DNA from: Candidatus Phytoplasma australasiaticum subsp. taiwanense
GTDB taxonomy: Bacteria > Bacillota_I > Bacilli_A > Acholeplasmatales > Acholeplasmataceae
Direction: 5' to 3'
Length of the DNA stretch: 64,000 nt
Assembly (NCBI GenBank): GCA_001307505.2
Contig: CP040925.1
Span: forward strand, 310,001-374,000
The position numbers were made by a program, and so were the translations under genes. Each line of letters begins with the position of its first letter. Position 1 is the first letter of the stretch. Shown piece by piece: positions 51,004 through 61,029 of this stretch. Under the pieces are notes generated by a model. The model was not told where the DNA came from, searched no databases, and saw only the letters and a program-made list of their open reading frames with translations.

Positions 51004-53847
51004 ATGGATAATCAAAATTTTAGTTATTTACAGGATAAAATTATAATTAAAGGTGCTCGAGAAAATAATTTAAAAAATATCGATGTTGAAATTCCCAAAT
51101 TTAAGTTAGTAGTTTTTACTGGTATTTCAGGTTCTGGAAAAACTTCTTTAGTTCAAAATATTTTATATCAAGAAGGTAAAAGAATTTATTTAGAGTCTTT
51201 AAATTTTTATGATCGTAAATTTTTTCAATTTGCAAAAAAACCTAATATTAATTGTATTTCAGGTTTAGCTCCAGTAATCAATATTGAAAAAAAAAAAATT
51301 GTTAATAATTCTAAAGATACTGTTGGCACTATTACAGAAATTTATCATTATTTACAATTAATTTATGCGCATATAGGTGTTTATTACGATATACAAAATA
51401 ATCAACCTTATCAAAAATATAATATAGAACAAATAATGAATAAATTATTAAATTTTTTTAACAACAAAAAAATTATAATTTTATCTCCATTACATGATAA
51501 TCAAAAAAAGATATTTCATTCAATCATTTTAAAGTTAATAAAAGAAGGTTTTAATCGTTTTTTAATTAATAACAATTTTTTTACCTTTAATAACATTAAA
51601 GAAATTGATTATTTAGAAATAAATGAAATAAATAATATTTTTATAATTATTGATCATTTAACTATAAACCATCAAATAAAAACACGTTTAATTTCTTCTT
51701 TAGAATTAGCTCTAAAATTTAATAAACAGAAAATATTAATTATGTTACCAAATCAACAAATAATATCTTTTGATTTAGATTATAATGATGGCAAAAGCTC
51801 TTTAACTCAATTAGAAAATAAAATGAATTTATTTTCTTTTTATAAAAAAAGAGGAATTTGTAATCATTGTAAAGGTTTAGGCAGTATAATGATTTTTGAT
51901 GAAAAATTAATTTTAGATCAAAATAAATCTATTTTGGATGGAGCTATATTGCCTTTTGAACAACAAAATAATCCGACAGAAAATATTCAAGACAAATTAA
52001 AAGTTTTTTTAGATACATATAAAATTGACGTTAATTTGCCTTTAAACCAAATGAATAAATTTATCATTAATATTTTATTATATGGTCCTGATAAATTACC
52101 TAATGAAAGTTTAAAATTCCCTATCGGAATTATTCCTATTCTAGAATATTATCAAACAAATTTTGCTAATTATGATAATATTCAAAATTGGTTAAACCAA
52201 TTTAAATCTTTAACTGTATGTCCTGATTGTTCTGGAGCTAGATTAAATAAATATGCTTTATCTTATCAAATTAATAACAAAAATATTTATGAATTAACCA
52301 ATTTAACTGTTAATGAATTATTAAATTTTCTAGAAAATATAACATTAAATTCGATAGCAAAAATCAATACCCAAGATGCCTTGACAGCTATTAAGAAACG
52401 TTTAAATTTATTCAAAAAATTAGGTTTAGAATATTTAAATTTAAATCGAAACATTAGTTCTTTATCCGGGGGCGAAATACAAAGAATTAAATTAATTAAT
52501 CAGCTTGCTTCTCGATTAACAGGAGTTATTTATATCATTGATGAACCATCTGTCGGTCTACATCCATATAATAATATTCAACTAATCAAGATTTTACGTC
52601 AATTAGTAAATCTAGGTAATACTGTATTAATTATAGAACATGATCAAGAAATTATATTATCTGCAGATTATATTATTGATTTAGGCCCTGAAGCTGGTAA
52701 TAAAGGTGGTAATATTGTAAGTTATGGAAAAATAAATAATATTTTAGAAGATAAAAATAGTTTAACAGGTAAATATTTAAAAAAAATTTATTCTTTTGAA
52801 AACATAATAAAACCAAAAATATCTTCTACAAACGTTATTCAAATAAGAAATGCTTGCGTTAATAATTTAAAAAATATTAATATTGATATACCTTTAAATA
52901 TATTCGTTGTGATTACTGGTTTTTCTGGATCAGGAAAATCAACTTTACTTAATGAAGTTATATATAAAGGTTTAAAAAAAATTAAAAATTCTACAAATAT
53001 TACACCTGGTTTTAATCAAGTTATTTTTTCAGAAAATCAAAATAATTTCAAAGATATTATTCATATAGAATCGCCAAATTTTAATAAAATTATTAAATAT
53101 CATTTAATTAATTATTTAGGAATTTCAGAAATTGTTAGTAACTTATTTTCTCAATCTCCTGAAGCAAGAGCTAAAGGTTATAACAAACGCCGTTTTATTT
53201 TAAATTCTGTTTCTGCTTTTTGTCATGCTTGTCAGGGAGAAGGTATTAAAAAAATCTTTATGGGTTTTTTACCTAATATTATAATTACCTGTGATCAATG
53301 TCAAGGTAAAAGATTTAATTCTGAAACCTTAACTATTAGATATAAAAATCAAACTATTGCTAATATTTATGACATGAATATATCTGAAGCATATATTTTT
53401 TTTCATAATCATAAAAAAATTAAAATTGTTTTAGAATTGTTAATTAGCGTAGGATTAAATTATTTAAAATTAGGTAATAAATTAGATAATTTATCAGATG
53501 GCGAAAAACAAAGATTGATTTTAATTAAAAAAATATATAAAAATTATTTTTCTAAAAATATTTATATATTGGATGAACCGACAAAAGGATTACATTTTTT
53601 TGAAATTGAAAAATTAATGTCTTTAATACGTACATTAATTAATCAACAAAATACAGTAATTATGATTGAACATAATATAAATATTATTAAAAATGCTGAT
53701 TATATAATCGACTTAGGACCTCAAGGAGGAAAAAATGGTGGTTATATTATAGCTAAAGGCGATATAGAAGAAATTATCAATAATCCGGATAGTTATACTG
53801 GTCAATATTTAAAAAAAATAAGGGATAAATCTCATAATGAAATTTAA
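51004..53847 (+). CDS. uvrA: UvrA, excinuclease ABC subunit A (copy 2)
   Basis: A 947-residue protein, the same length as copy 1 and differing by scattered substitutions. It has Walker [11 protein letters not shown] and [10 protein letters not shown], signatures [11 protein letters not shown] and [11 protein letters not shown], and zinc-module cysteines ([34 protein letters not shown]). It detects damage and loads UvrB. The gene follows uvrC after 47 bases, with the ribosome binding site AAAGGATA, and overlaps uvrB by 11 bases. Near residue 668 a small compensated indel distinguishes the copies ([17 protein letters not shown] against [16 protein letters not shown]). Confidence 0.97.
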   Translation: MDNQNFSYLQDKIIIKGARENNLKNIDVEIPKFKLVVFTGISGSGKTSLVQNILYQEGKRIYLESLNFYDRKFFQFAKKPNINCISGLAPVINIEKKKIVNNSKDTVGTITEIYHYLQLIYAHIGVYYDIQNNQPYQKYNIEQIMNKLLNFFNNKKIIILSPLHDNQKKIFHSIILKLIKEGFNRFLINNNFFTFNNIKEIDYLEINEINNIFIIIDHLTINHQIKTRLISSLELALKFNKQKILIMLPNQQIISFDLDYNDGKSSLTQLENKMNLFSFYKKRGICNHCKGLGSIMIFDEKLILDQNKSILDGAILPFEQQNNPTENIQDKLKVFLDTYKIDVNLPLNQMNKFIINILLYGPDKLPNESLKFPIGIIPILEYYQTNFANYDNIQNWLNQFKSLTVCPDCSGARLNKYALSYQINNKNIYELTNLTVNELLNFLENITLNSIAKINTQDALTAIKKRLNLFKKLGLEYLNLNRNISSLSGGEIQRIKLINQLASRLTGVIYIIDEPSVGLHPYNNIQLIKILRQLVNLGNTVLIIEHDQEIILSADYIIDLGPEAGNKGGNIVSYGKINNILEDKNSLTGKYLKKIYSFENIIKPKISSTNVIQIRNACVNNLKNINIDIPLNIFVVITGFSGSGKSTLLNEVIYKGLKKIKNSTNITPGFNQVIFSENQNNFKDIIHIESPNFNKIIKYHLINYLGISEIVSNLFSQSPEARAKGYNKRRFILNSVSAFCHACQGEGIKKIFMGFLPNIIITCDQCQGKRFNSETLTIRYKNQTIANIYDMNISEAYIFFHNHKKIKIVLELLISVGLNYLKLGNKLDNLSDGEKQRLILIKKIYKNYFSKNIYILDEPTKGLHFFEIEKLMSLIRTLINQQNTVIMIEHNINIIKNADYIIDLGPQGGKNGGYIIAKGDIEEIINNPDSYTGQYLKKIRDKSHNEI

Positions 53848-55804
53848 ATTAAAAAGTTTATATAAACCGAGTGGTGATCAACCTCAAGCTATTAAAGAAT
53901 TATTAAATAATTTTTATAAAGGGGAAAAGGAGCAAATAATTTTAGGTGCTACAGGTACTGGAAAAACTTTCACCATTGCTAATATTATTAATCAACTCAA
54001 TAAAAAAACTTTAATAATTGCTCATAATAAAACTTTAGCGGGACAAATTTTTAATGAATTAAAAGAAATGTTTCCTGAAAATAAAGTGGAATATTTTATT
54101 TCTTATTATGATTATTACCAACCAGAATCTTATGTTGTATCTCGTGATGTTTATATCGAAAAAGAAAAAATTATTAATGAAGAAATAGTAGAATTACGTC
54201 ATAATACTATTAACGCTTTAATTGATAATAATGATGTTATTGTAGTATCATCTGTATCTTGTATTTTTGGAATTGGAGATATAGAAGATTATAAAAATTC
54301 TATTTTATATTTACATCAAAATCAAAACTATCCTATGGATGCGTTATTTAAAAAATTAATAGAATTACAATATTGTAGAAACGATTTACAATTAAAAAAT
54401 GGTAATTTTCGTGTTCACGGTAACATTTTGGATCTGATAAATTCTAATTTCAAAAAAGAAGCAATTCGTTTAATTTTCGAAGATAATCGAATAAAAAATA
54501 TTCAAATTTTAAATATGATAGATGGCACTATTGCTAAAGAATTAACTAAAGTGATCATTTTTCCTGCTTCTATTTATGCAACTAATCCTAAAAAATTAAA
54601 AGAAAGCATTAAAAGAATTAAAATAGAATTAACTAAACAGATTAAATACTTTAAATCCCAAAATCAAATTTTAGAAGCTCAAAAAATTGAAACAAAAACT
54701 AAATATGATCTAGAAATGTTAACAGAGTTAGGTTATTGTAAGGGTATTGAAAATTATTCAAGACATATATCTTTAAAAAAAAAGGGGGAACCTCCAACTA
54801 CTTTAATTGATTATTTTGGTTCAGATTTTTTAATTATTATTGATGAATCTCATATTACTATTCCGCAAATTAAAGGTATGTTTTTTGGAGATTACTCGCG
54901 GAAACAAAAATTAATTCAATATGGGTTTCGTCTACCTAGCGCTTTAGATAATAGACCATTAAAATTTAAAGAATTTGAACAAAAAATAGATAAAATCATT
55001 TATTTATCAGCAACACCAGGAAGGTATGAATTAAACAAAAATATTCCTATAGTAGAGCAAATAATTAGGCCAACTTTTATTTTAGAACCTCAAATTGAAA
55101 TTAGATCAACTCAAAATCAAATGCATGATTTATTTGAAGAAATAAAAAAACGCCAAATCAAAAATGAAAAAGTTTTAGTAACTACTATCAGCATTAATTT
55201 TAGTGAAGATTTAAGTTTTTATTTAAAAAAAATGGGTATCAAAGTGACTTTTTTACATAGTAAAATTCCAGCTTTACAACGTTTACAAATTTTACAAAAA
55301 TTACGTATGGGAATTTATGATTGTTTAATTGGAGTTAACTTATTAAGGGAAGGTTTAGATTTACCGGAAGTTTCTTTAATGATTATTTTAGACGCTGACA
55401 AAGCTGGATTTTTACGAAATGAAAGTAGTTTGATTCAAATAATTGGTAGAGTTGCTCGCAATATTCAAGGCCAAGTAATTATGTATGCAGATAACATTAC
55501 AGATGCTATGAAAATAGCTATTGCCGAAACCAATAGACGACGAATTATTCAGCAAGAATATAATCAAAAATATCATGTTAATCCTCAAATCATTAATAAA
55601 AAGATAAATATTAATAATTTTAGTCAAAATCATCAAAAAGATTTTATGAAGGAAATCAATCTTGATCCTAAAAATGTTACTAAAAAAGAATTAATTAAAT
55701 TAAAAAAATTAATGAAAGAAGCGGTTAAAAAATTAGATTTTGATAAAGCCATTTTTTATAGAGATTTAATCATTTCAATTAATAAAAATAATTCCATTTT
55801 ATAA
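53837..55804 (+). CDS. uvrB: UvrB, excinuclease ABC subunit B (copy 2)
   Basis: A 655-residue protein. It has Walker A GATGTGKTFT, hairpin YYDYYQPESYV, IIDESH, motif VI QIIGRVARN and the UVR motif KLKKLMKEAVKKLDFDKAI. The last four residues differ from copy 1 (NKNNSIL against TGK), as the similarity ends there. It verifies damage and recruits UvrC. The substitution A to V in GRVARN lies in a helicase motif that is normally GRAAR, so this copy might be slightly impaired, while copy 1 has intact uvrB but a frameshifted uvrC. Confidence 0.97.
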   Translation: MKFKLKSLYKPSGDQPQAIKELLNNFYKGEKEQIILGATGTGKTFTIANIINQLNKKTLIIAHNKTLAGQIFNELKEMFPENKVEYFISYYDYYQPESYVVSRDVYIEKEKIINEEIVELRHNTINALIDNNDVIVVSSVSCIFGIGDIEDYKNSILYLHQNQNYPMDALFKKLIELQYCRNDLQLKNGNFRVHGNILDLINSNFKKEAIRLIFEDNRIKNIQILNMIDGTIAKELTKVIIFPASIYATNPKKLKESIKRIKIELTKQIKYFKSQNQILEAQKIETKTKYDLEMLTELGYCKGIENYSRHISLKKKGEPPTTLIDYFGSDFLIIIDESHITIPQIKGMFFGDYSRKQKLIQYGFRLPSALDNRPLKFKEFEQKIDKIIYLSATPGRYELNKNIPIVEQIIRPTFILEPQIEIRSTQNQMHDLFEEIKKRQIKNEKVLVTTISINFSEDLSFYLKKMGIKVTFLHSKIPALQRLQILQKLRMGIYDCLIGVNLLREGLDLPEVSLMIILDADKAGFLRNESSLIQIIGRVARNIQGQVIMYADNITDAMKIAIAETNRRRIIQQEYNQKYHVNPQIINKKININNFSQNHQKDFMKEINLDPKNVTKKELIKLKKLMKEAVKKLDFDKAIFYRDLIISINKNNSIL

Positions 55805-55835
55805 TGATTTTAACATTATAAATTTTATAATTTAT

Positions 55836-56507
55836 TTATTCTAATTCATAAAAAGAATATAATTTTTTTTGTAATTTGTCTTTTTGTTTATCTAATGTGT
55901 CATTAGAATGTTTAACAAAATTAAATTTAATATTTTCGAAGTTTTGAAAACGTTCTTGGTTAAATTGATATTGTTTTTTTAAATTATTAATTATTAATAA
56001 CGATCTGTTTTTATCGATATCATTCGATTTTTGTGATAATTTATCTTCTAATGTTTCAATTTTTGATCTTATTAACTTTTCTTTGTTCATTAAATTATTA
56101 ATTTTAAAATCTAAATTATCAATATAATTTTTATCTCTTTTAATTTTAACTTTTAAAAAAAAACTCCATTGATTTTTTATTTTGTTAATTATTTTTTCTT
56201 CTTCTTCGGTATTGTTTGCCATTGATAATGTTTTATCACAATTTTGTTCAAAAATATATTTTTGTATTGTTTCTAAATCTTTTAAATTAATTTTAAATTT
56301 ATAAAAATCTGAAGAAATTTTTTCTTTTTTTTCAGTATTATTTGATGTTTCGACAATATCATTTTTCAAAATTTGCGATAAATATAAATTAATATAATTG
56401 CTTTTTTTTATCATAAAAAAATATTTTATTAAAAAAATAAAAATAATAATAAACAATAAAATGCATAAATTAAAAGTTGAAAAATTTTTTTTAAAACTCA
56501 TTATCAT
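55836..56507 (-). CDS. Membrane-anchored coiled-coil protein
   Basis: A 223-residue paralog of 10058-10738. It has an N-terminal span (about 11-31), then a Lys/Ser/Asn-rich linker, the conserved YKFKINLKDLETIQKYIF, and a coiled coil (about 95-210) ending KLQKKLYSFYELE. It is convergent with uvrB. In both copies the similarity between the blocks breaks close to the start codon. Function is unknown. Confidence 0.65.
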   Translation of the reverse strand: MIMSFKKNFSTFNLCILLFIIIFIFLIKYFFMIKKSNYINLYLSQILKNDIVETSNNTEKKEKISSDFYKFKINLKDLETIQKYIFEQNCDKTLSMANNTEEEEKIINKIKNQWSFFLKVKIKRDKNYIDNLDFKINNLMNKEKLIRSKIETLEDKLSQKSNDIDKNRSLLIINNLKKQYQFNQERFQNFENIKFNFVKHSNDTLDKQKDKLQKKLYSFYELE

Positions 56508-56914
56508 CTATTTCTTTTTCCAAATTGATATAAATTAAAAATTAATTAAATAAAAATAATTTTAAAGTTATTATATTAATAATTTTTTTAAATATAAATA
56601 TATTAAATTTTTTAAAAAAATTATTTTTATTTTTTCATATTAAAATGATAGCCTCCCGTAAATAATAAATAAAAAATTTTTCCTAATATTTAGGCTTTAA
56701 TAATATTTTAAAAAAATATTAAAATTATTTTTTCTGATAATAATAAAAATTAACTTTAAGTTGTCATTAATTTATCTTTGTTATTTATTGATAAATATTT
56801 ATTTGCAAAAGCGGGAGGTACATTTTAAAATGTTTTGTATCTATTATCACATTTAATGCAAATATAATGATAACTTAATTAAAATTAATATTTAATCTAA
56901 TTATAAATTAATAT
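56508..56914. other. Intergenic with separated inverted repeat
   Basis: AGCCTCCCG near 56650 and CGGGAGGT near 56811 are inverted relative to each other, 150 bases apart. No gene. Confidence 0.4.
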
Positions 56915-57301
56915 TTAATTATTTTTTAGAAATATACAATACATATTATTAGCACCATTACCCATATGTTTTAATTCTTGCAAATTATATGTATCATCTT
57001 GGCCATGTCTAATTCCGCCATCAAAAAAAACACCTAATAAATTTGGGTCTGGATCTTTAATTGTCCAAATCATGCTGAAATCTTCTAAATCTTCATTATA
57101 ACGAGCGCTTTGTAAACTCCAATCGAAATATTTATTAAATATGGCATGTTGTTTTAAAATATTAATATTGCCAATAGATACATGAACAATTCTAGTTTGG
57201 CCAATAAATTCCTCTCTTGGCGGCATAGCTACAACTACATTTTGATAGTTATACATATTTAGAACTATAAATAAAAAAGTTAAATACCATAAACTTCGCA
57301 T
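56915..57301 (-). CDS. Secreted globular protein (putative effector)
   Basis: A 128-residue protein. The signal peptide is MRSLWYLTFLFIVLNMYNYQNVVVA, cleaved before MPPREE; it lacks the NNQVMA motif. The mature part of about 103 residues differs from the other secreted proteins here: mixed composition with many aromatic residues, Gly and Asp (DWSLQSARYNEDLEDFSMIW, LLGVFFDGGIRHGQDD, MGNGANNMYCIF), predicted alpha/beta and not coiled coil. A compact globular effector of this size is known in phytoplasmas (SAP05), and this could be a relative, but I cannot confirm it from memory of the sequence. No strong ribosome binding site is seen (GGGG run at -10). Confidence 0.65.
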   Translation of the reverse strand: MRSLWYLTFLFIVLNMYNYQNVVVAMPPREEFIGQTRIVHVSIGNINILKQHAIFNKYFDWSLQSARYNEDLEDFSMIWTIKDPDPNLLGVFFDGGIRHGQDDTYNLQELKHMGNGANNMYCIFLKNN

Positions 57302-57701
57302 ATTTTTTTAAATAATACCCCTTTTTTTGTGTTCAATCAGAAACTAAATCTAACTAATTTACAATTTATATTCTATATTACTTTAAAAATTTTTCAATAA
57401 AAAAATAAAAATTATTTTTGACAAGTCGATTTAAAATTAATTAATTTTTAATATAAAAATGGATAACATTTAAATATATAAAATTTTTCATTTACAATAA
57501 TATTTTATTATTTTACAGAAAAACCATCAATTATAAATTATACATATTGAAAGTAATTTTTTTGACCTTATTAAGTAATCACTTTTTTTATATTTTAATT
57601 TATAATTTACGAATAATAATAAGATCTTTTTATTCTTATATACCCAAAATTATAATATTTAAATTAATTAAGCATAGATTATCAAAATAAATATAATTAT
57701 G
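57302..57701. other. AT-rich intergenic
   Basis: No supported gene. Confidence 0.35.
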
Positions 57702-57871
57702 ATAAAAAACAATAAACGGTAATTAAATAATAATTTATTGATTAATTGTATATAAAGTAATTAAAATGAAAGAAAAAAGTGCATTAATAAAAAACAATAA
57801 ACGGTAATTAAATAATAATTTATTGATTAATTGTATATAAAGTAATTAAAATGAAAGAAAAAAGTGCATTA
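57702..57871 (+). repeat. 85-bp tandem duplication across the dam start
   Basis: The unit ATAAAAAACAATAAACGGTA and onward to GAAAGAAAAAAGTGCATTA occurs twice with period 85. Each copy includes the ATG and first codons (MKEKSAL) of the methylase gene. The copies are essentially identical. Confidence 0.9.
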
Positions 57872-58697
57872 AACCATTTATAAAATGGGTAGGAGGTAAA
57901 AGTCAATTATTATCTTTTTTAAATATTATTATAAATTTTTAATATAATACATATTTTGAACCTTTTCTAGGGGGAGGTAGTGTTTTTTATATTTATTACC
58001 ACAAAAAGCTAATTTGTCTGATAAACCTTAATAATTGCTTGGCAAACATTAAAAAATAATTCTTTTTATGTGCTTGAGTTAATAAAAAAACATGTTGAAA
58101 AATTAAAATCACGAAAAAAAAGAATTTTATTATAATTTTTGTCGTCAAAATCCAGCTTTATTAGATGATGTGCAAAAAACTGTTCTTTTTATTTTTCTTA
58201 ATAAAACTTGTTTTAATGGTTTATATCATGTTAATTTCGAAAATAAATTTAACACTCCTTTTAATGGCAAAGACAAAATTACTTTATCTAATATTATTAA
58301 TGAAAATAATTTAAACAAGATAATTACTTTTTTAAAAGATCATAAAAATAAAATTTCTTTTTTTCACAATGATTATAAAAAAATTATTGCACAAGCTCAA
58401 AAAAATGATTTTATTTTTTTGCGCCCCCCTTATGATTCTGACACCAAAACTTTTAATAGTTATAGCATTGAAATATTTGATAAAGATCATCAAAAAGAAT
58501 TATGCGAAAATTTAAAAGCGGCTCAGGTCAGAGGAGTTAAATGGATATTAACTAATCACGATACTACTCTAATTAATTTTTTATATCAATCTTTTTATTT
58601 GATTAAAATTCCTGTTGATCGATTTATTAATTATCAAAGAACTAATCGTAAAAATTACACTTATGAAATGATTATTACTAATTTTAATTTAAATTAA
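57851..58697 (+). pseudogene. dam: Dam-type adenine DNA methyltransferase gene, inactivated
   Basis: Fragments in order: MKEKSAL, then after a frameshift KPFIKWVGGKSQLLSFL (AdoMet motif), a stop, NTYFEPFLGGGSVFYIYY, frameshifts, then an open part from 58170 (FLNKTCFNGLYHVN, FNTPF). The catalytic DPPY motif reads RPPY (FIFLRPPYDSDTKTFNSY), so even the open 175-residue part is inactive. D12-class methylases of this kind modify adenine, for example in GATC. Phytoplasma mobile units often carry such genes. At least three lesions and the changed motif show true decay. Confidence 0.85.
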
Positions 58698-59002
58698 AAA
58701 CAGCATCAAAAAATAAAAAATTTATTATTTTTAAAAGATTTAAAAAACGAAATTATTTATTAAATGATTTTTTTTTACAGATTTAAAAATATATAAGTAG
58801 AAATCAAAAAAATATAAACCAAGATATAATTTCAAAATTTATATTAAATTATTTTTTGATTTTTTTGTTTAAAAATTGTTAGTTTTCATTTAATAGTTCA
58901 TTATTTTGCAATATTTGACATTCTTTTTTATATTTTGGTAGGATGGTGATGTCTACAGTGATAAATTCATAATTAACCAAAAATAAAATAAAGAGGTATT
59001 AA
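58698..59002. other. Intergenic, promoter region of gpmI-eno
   Basis: AT-rich. It holds the candidate promoter listed separately and the ribosome binding site AAGAGGT (58991-58997) before the gpmI ATG. Confidence 0.5.
58915..58944 (+). promoter_or_regulatory. Candidate sigma-70 type promoter of gpmI
   Basis: TTGACA at 58915-58920 and TAGGAT at 58939-58944, spaced 18 bases, about 60 bases before the start codon. Confidence 0.45.
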
Positions 59003-59400
59003 ATGCGGAATTTTGTAGGATTAATTATTTTAGACGGATTAGGTTTATCAATGCAACAAAAATGTAATGCTGTTGCGCAAGCTAAAACTCCTTATTTAGA
59101 TTATTTATTTTCTAATTTTCCTTCTAATATGTTGCAAGCTTCAGGTGAAGCAGTTGGATTACCTGCTCAACAAATGGGTAATAGTGAAGTAGGGCATTTA
59201 AATTTAGGAGCTGGTAGAGTAGTTCATCAATCTTTAACTTATATTAATAGAAAAATTAAAGATGGTAGTTTTTTCGAAAATAAATGTTTTTTAAAAGTAA
59301 TTCAACACGTTAAAACGAATAAAAGTAAATTACATTTATTGGGTTTGGTGTCTGATGGAGGAGTCCATTCGCATTTAGATCATTTTAAAGCTTTATCGAT
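59003..59400 (+). CDS. gpmI: Phosphoglycerate mutase (2,3-BPG-independent), exon 1
   Basis: Codes residues 1-132 plus two bases of the next codon. It has the metal-binding ILDGLGLS and the phosphoserine motif MGNSEVGHLNLGAGR, followed by LVSDGGVHSHLDHF. GpmI converts 3- to 2-phosphoglycerate in glycolysis using two manganese ions. The exon ends at AT|GGGCGCC. Joined with exons 2 and 3 the gene is 1530 bases (509 aa), the normal length of the family. Without splicing, translation stops six codons into the intron and yields an inactive 138-residue product. Confidence 0.95.
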
Positions 59401-60154
59401 GGGCGCCAAAGAGGCCTAAATATCGAGTGATTTAACCAATCACCAGTGCAGATAAACACTGAAAGGATAAGAATGGTTCCTTAAAGGAAACAATAAGGAA
59501 TTACAGCAGTTCTTAAAAGCGGGTTGCGACGAAGGAAGTAGTTAGTCAAAAAGATGCCGCCACCTAATAATCCTATGGATAAGCCTGAAAGGGCCTAAGA
59601 AGTTAAGAAGATGTAATAAGCTAACCTATCTCGCAAACTACTATAAGTGAGCAGTTCAGAGTCTATCAATATTATATCGATATATTGGATAGTTTATCAA
59701 TTAAAAACCTGGAATCTCACCATTAGTAAATGGTCACTTCCCCTAACGGATTAAGGTAGATATTTAGAGTAACTTGGAGAATCCTAAAAGCTAGTTATTA
59801 AATTAACTAATAATGAAATAAAAGTCATTAGGCTCAAGGATAAAGCGACTTTTTAGTAGTCGGAGGAGTAAAACTTAATTTGGAATAATTAAGTTAATCG
59901 CCCTCCCAAGATGAAGGTTAACGACCTTTATAGGGCGAAAGAAGTCAGTAATTTATTGTGCAATATCATAAAGTGTTACAGGGCGATTATAATCAACAAC
60001 TAACCAGTGGTGACATTAAGTTAGTCTTCGTAAGAAGGTAAATTATGGCAAGCCGGATGCTTGGAAACTTGCTTGTCCGGTTTAGATGGGGGCTGTTTGT
60101 AATAGATATCAGGAAGGTACATCCTGATTTTAAACGCAAATGTTCTATCCATAT
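59401..60154 (+). mobile_element. Group II intron 1 in gpmI (ORF-less)
   Basis: 754 bases. It starts GGGCGCCAAAGAGGCC, has domain V at about 60050-60083 (AAGCCGGATGC, TGGAAACTTGC, TTGTCCGGTTT) and ends CTATCCATAT. EBS1 ATCGATA (59676-59682) pairs perfectly over 7 bases with exon TATCGAT (59394-59400). There is no reverse transcriptase ORF, so maturase help, if needed, must come from elsewhere. Confidence 0.92.
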
Positions 60155-60313
60155 ATTAATAAAACAACATAATTTAAATAAAAATACTTTTTTACATGCT
60201 TTTACGGATGGAAGAGATACATCTCCCCAATCAGGTTTAAGTTATATAAAACTTTTAATAGAATTAGGTTTTAAAATTGGTTCTATATCTGGAAGATATT
60301 ATTCTATGGATCG
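60155..60313 (+). CDS. gpmI: Phosphoglycerate mutase, exon 2
   Basis: The 159-base middle exon. It completes a split Ile codon (AT|A), codes LIKQHNLNKNTFLHAFTDGRDTSPQ and SISGRYYSMD, and ends with CG of an Arg codon. The motifs HAFTDGRD and GRYYSMDR belong to the substrate site of GpmI. There is no start codon or ribosome binding site of its own; the open reading into the preceding intron is accidental. Confidence 0.93.
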
Positions 60314-61029
60314 GGGCGCCAAAGAGGCCTAAATATCGAGTGATTTAACCAATCACCAGTGCAGATAAACACTGAAAGGATAAGAATGGTTCCTTAAAGG
60401 AAACAATAAGGAATTACAGCAGTTCTTAAAAGCGGGTTGCGACGAAGTCAGTTAGTCAAAAAGATTCCGCCACCTAATAATCCCATGGATAAGCCTGAAA
60501 GGGCCTAAGAAGATAAGAAGATGTAATAAGCTAACCTGTCTCATAAACTACTATAAACGAGCAGTCCAGAGACTATCAATATACTTGATCCGTATTGGAT
60601 AGTTTATCAATTAAAAACCTGGAATCTCACCATTAGTAAATGGTCACTTCCCCTAACGGATTAAGGTCGATATTTAGAGTAACTTGGAGAATCCTAAAAG
60701 CTAGTTATTAAATTAACTAATAATGAAATAAAAGTCATTAGGCTCAAGGATAAAGCGACTTTTTAGTAGTCGGAGGAGTAAAACTTAATTTGGAATAATT
60801 AAGTTAATCGCCCTCCCAAGATGAAGGTTAACGGCTTTTATAGGGCGAAAGAAGTCAGTAATTTATTGCAACTAATTAAGTGATGGACACCAAATTAGTG
60901 CTCAAAAGAGGATAAATTATGGCAAGCCGGATGCTTGGAAACTTGCTTGTCCGGTTTAGATGGGGGCTGTTTGTAATAGATATCAAAAATACGAATTTTG
61001 ATATTGAAACGCAAATATTCTATCTATAT
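60314..61029 (+). mobile_element. Group II intron 2 in gpmI (ORF-less)
   Basis: 716 bases. It starts GGGCGCCAAAGAGGCC, has domain V at about 60924-60957 and ends CTATCTATAT. EBS1 TGATCC (60586-60591) pairs with exon GGATCG (60308-60313) with one G-T wobble, and the pairing can extend to eight bases. Outside EBS1 and the 3' stem it is nearly identical to intron 1. Confidence 0.92.

Larger units (their letters stand above)
49000..56510 (+). repeat. Duplicated uvrCAB block, copy 2 (inverted partner 10050-17460)
   Basis: SVM gene end, terminator, uvrC, uvrA and uvrB on the plus strand and a coiled-coil gene on the minus strand. The similarity starts within the SVM gene and stops at the start codon of the coiled-coil gene. 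Confidence 0.9.

Noticed and set aside
10050-56510. Terminal inverted repeats of a linear chromosome, as in some phytoplasmas
   Set aside because: Both copies lie inside one window 32 kb apart, with other genes outside them and no hairpin end.
56650-56819. CCTCCCG / CGGGAGG pair as attachment or insertion-sequence ends
   Set aside because: Only nine bases long, nothing element-like between, and no target duplication seen.
60045-60332. 95-residue protein as an independent gene
   Set aside because: Starts within domain V of intron 1 and ends within intron 2; only 60155-60313 is coding, as gpmI exon 2.
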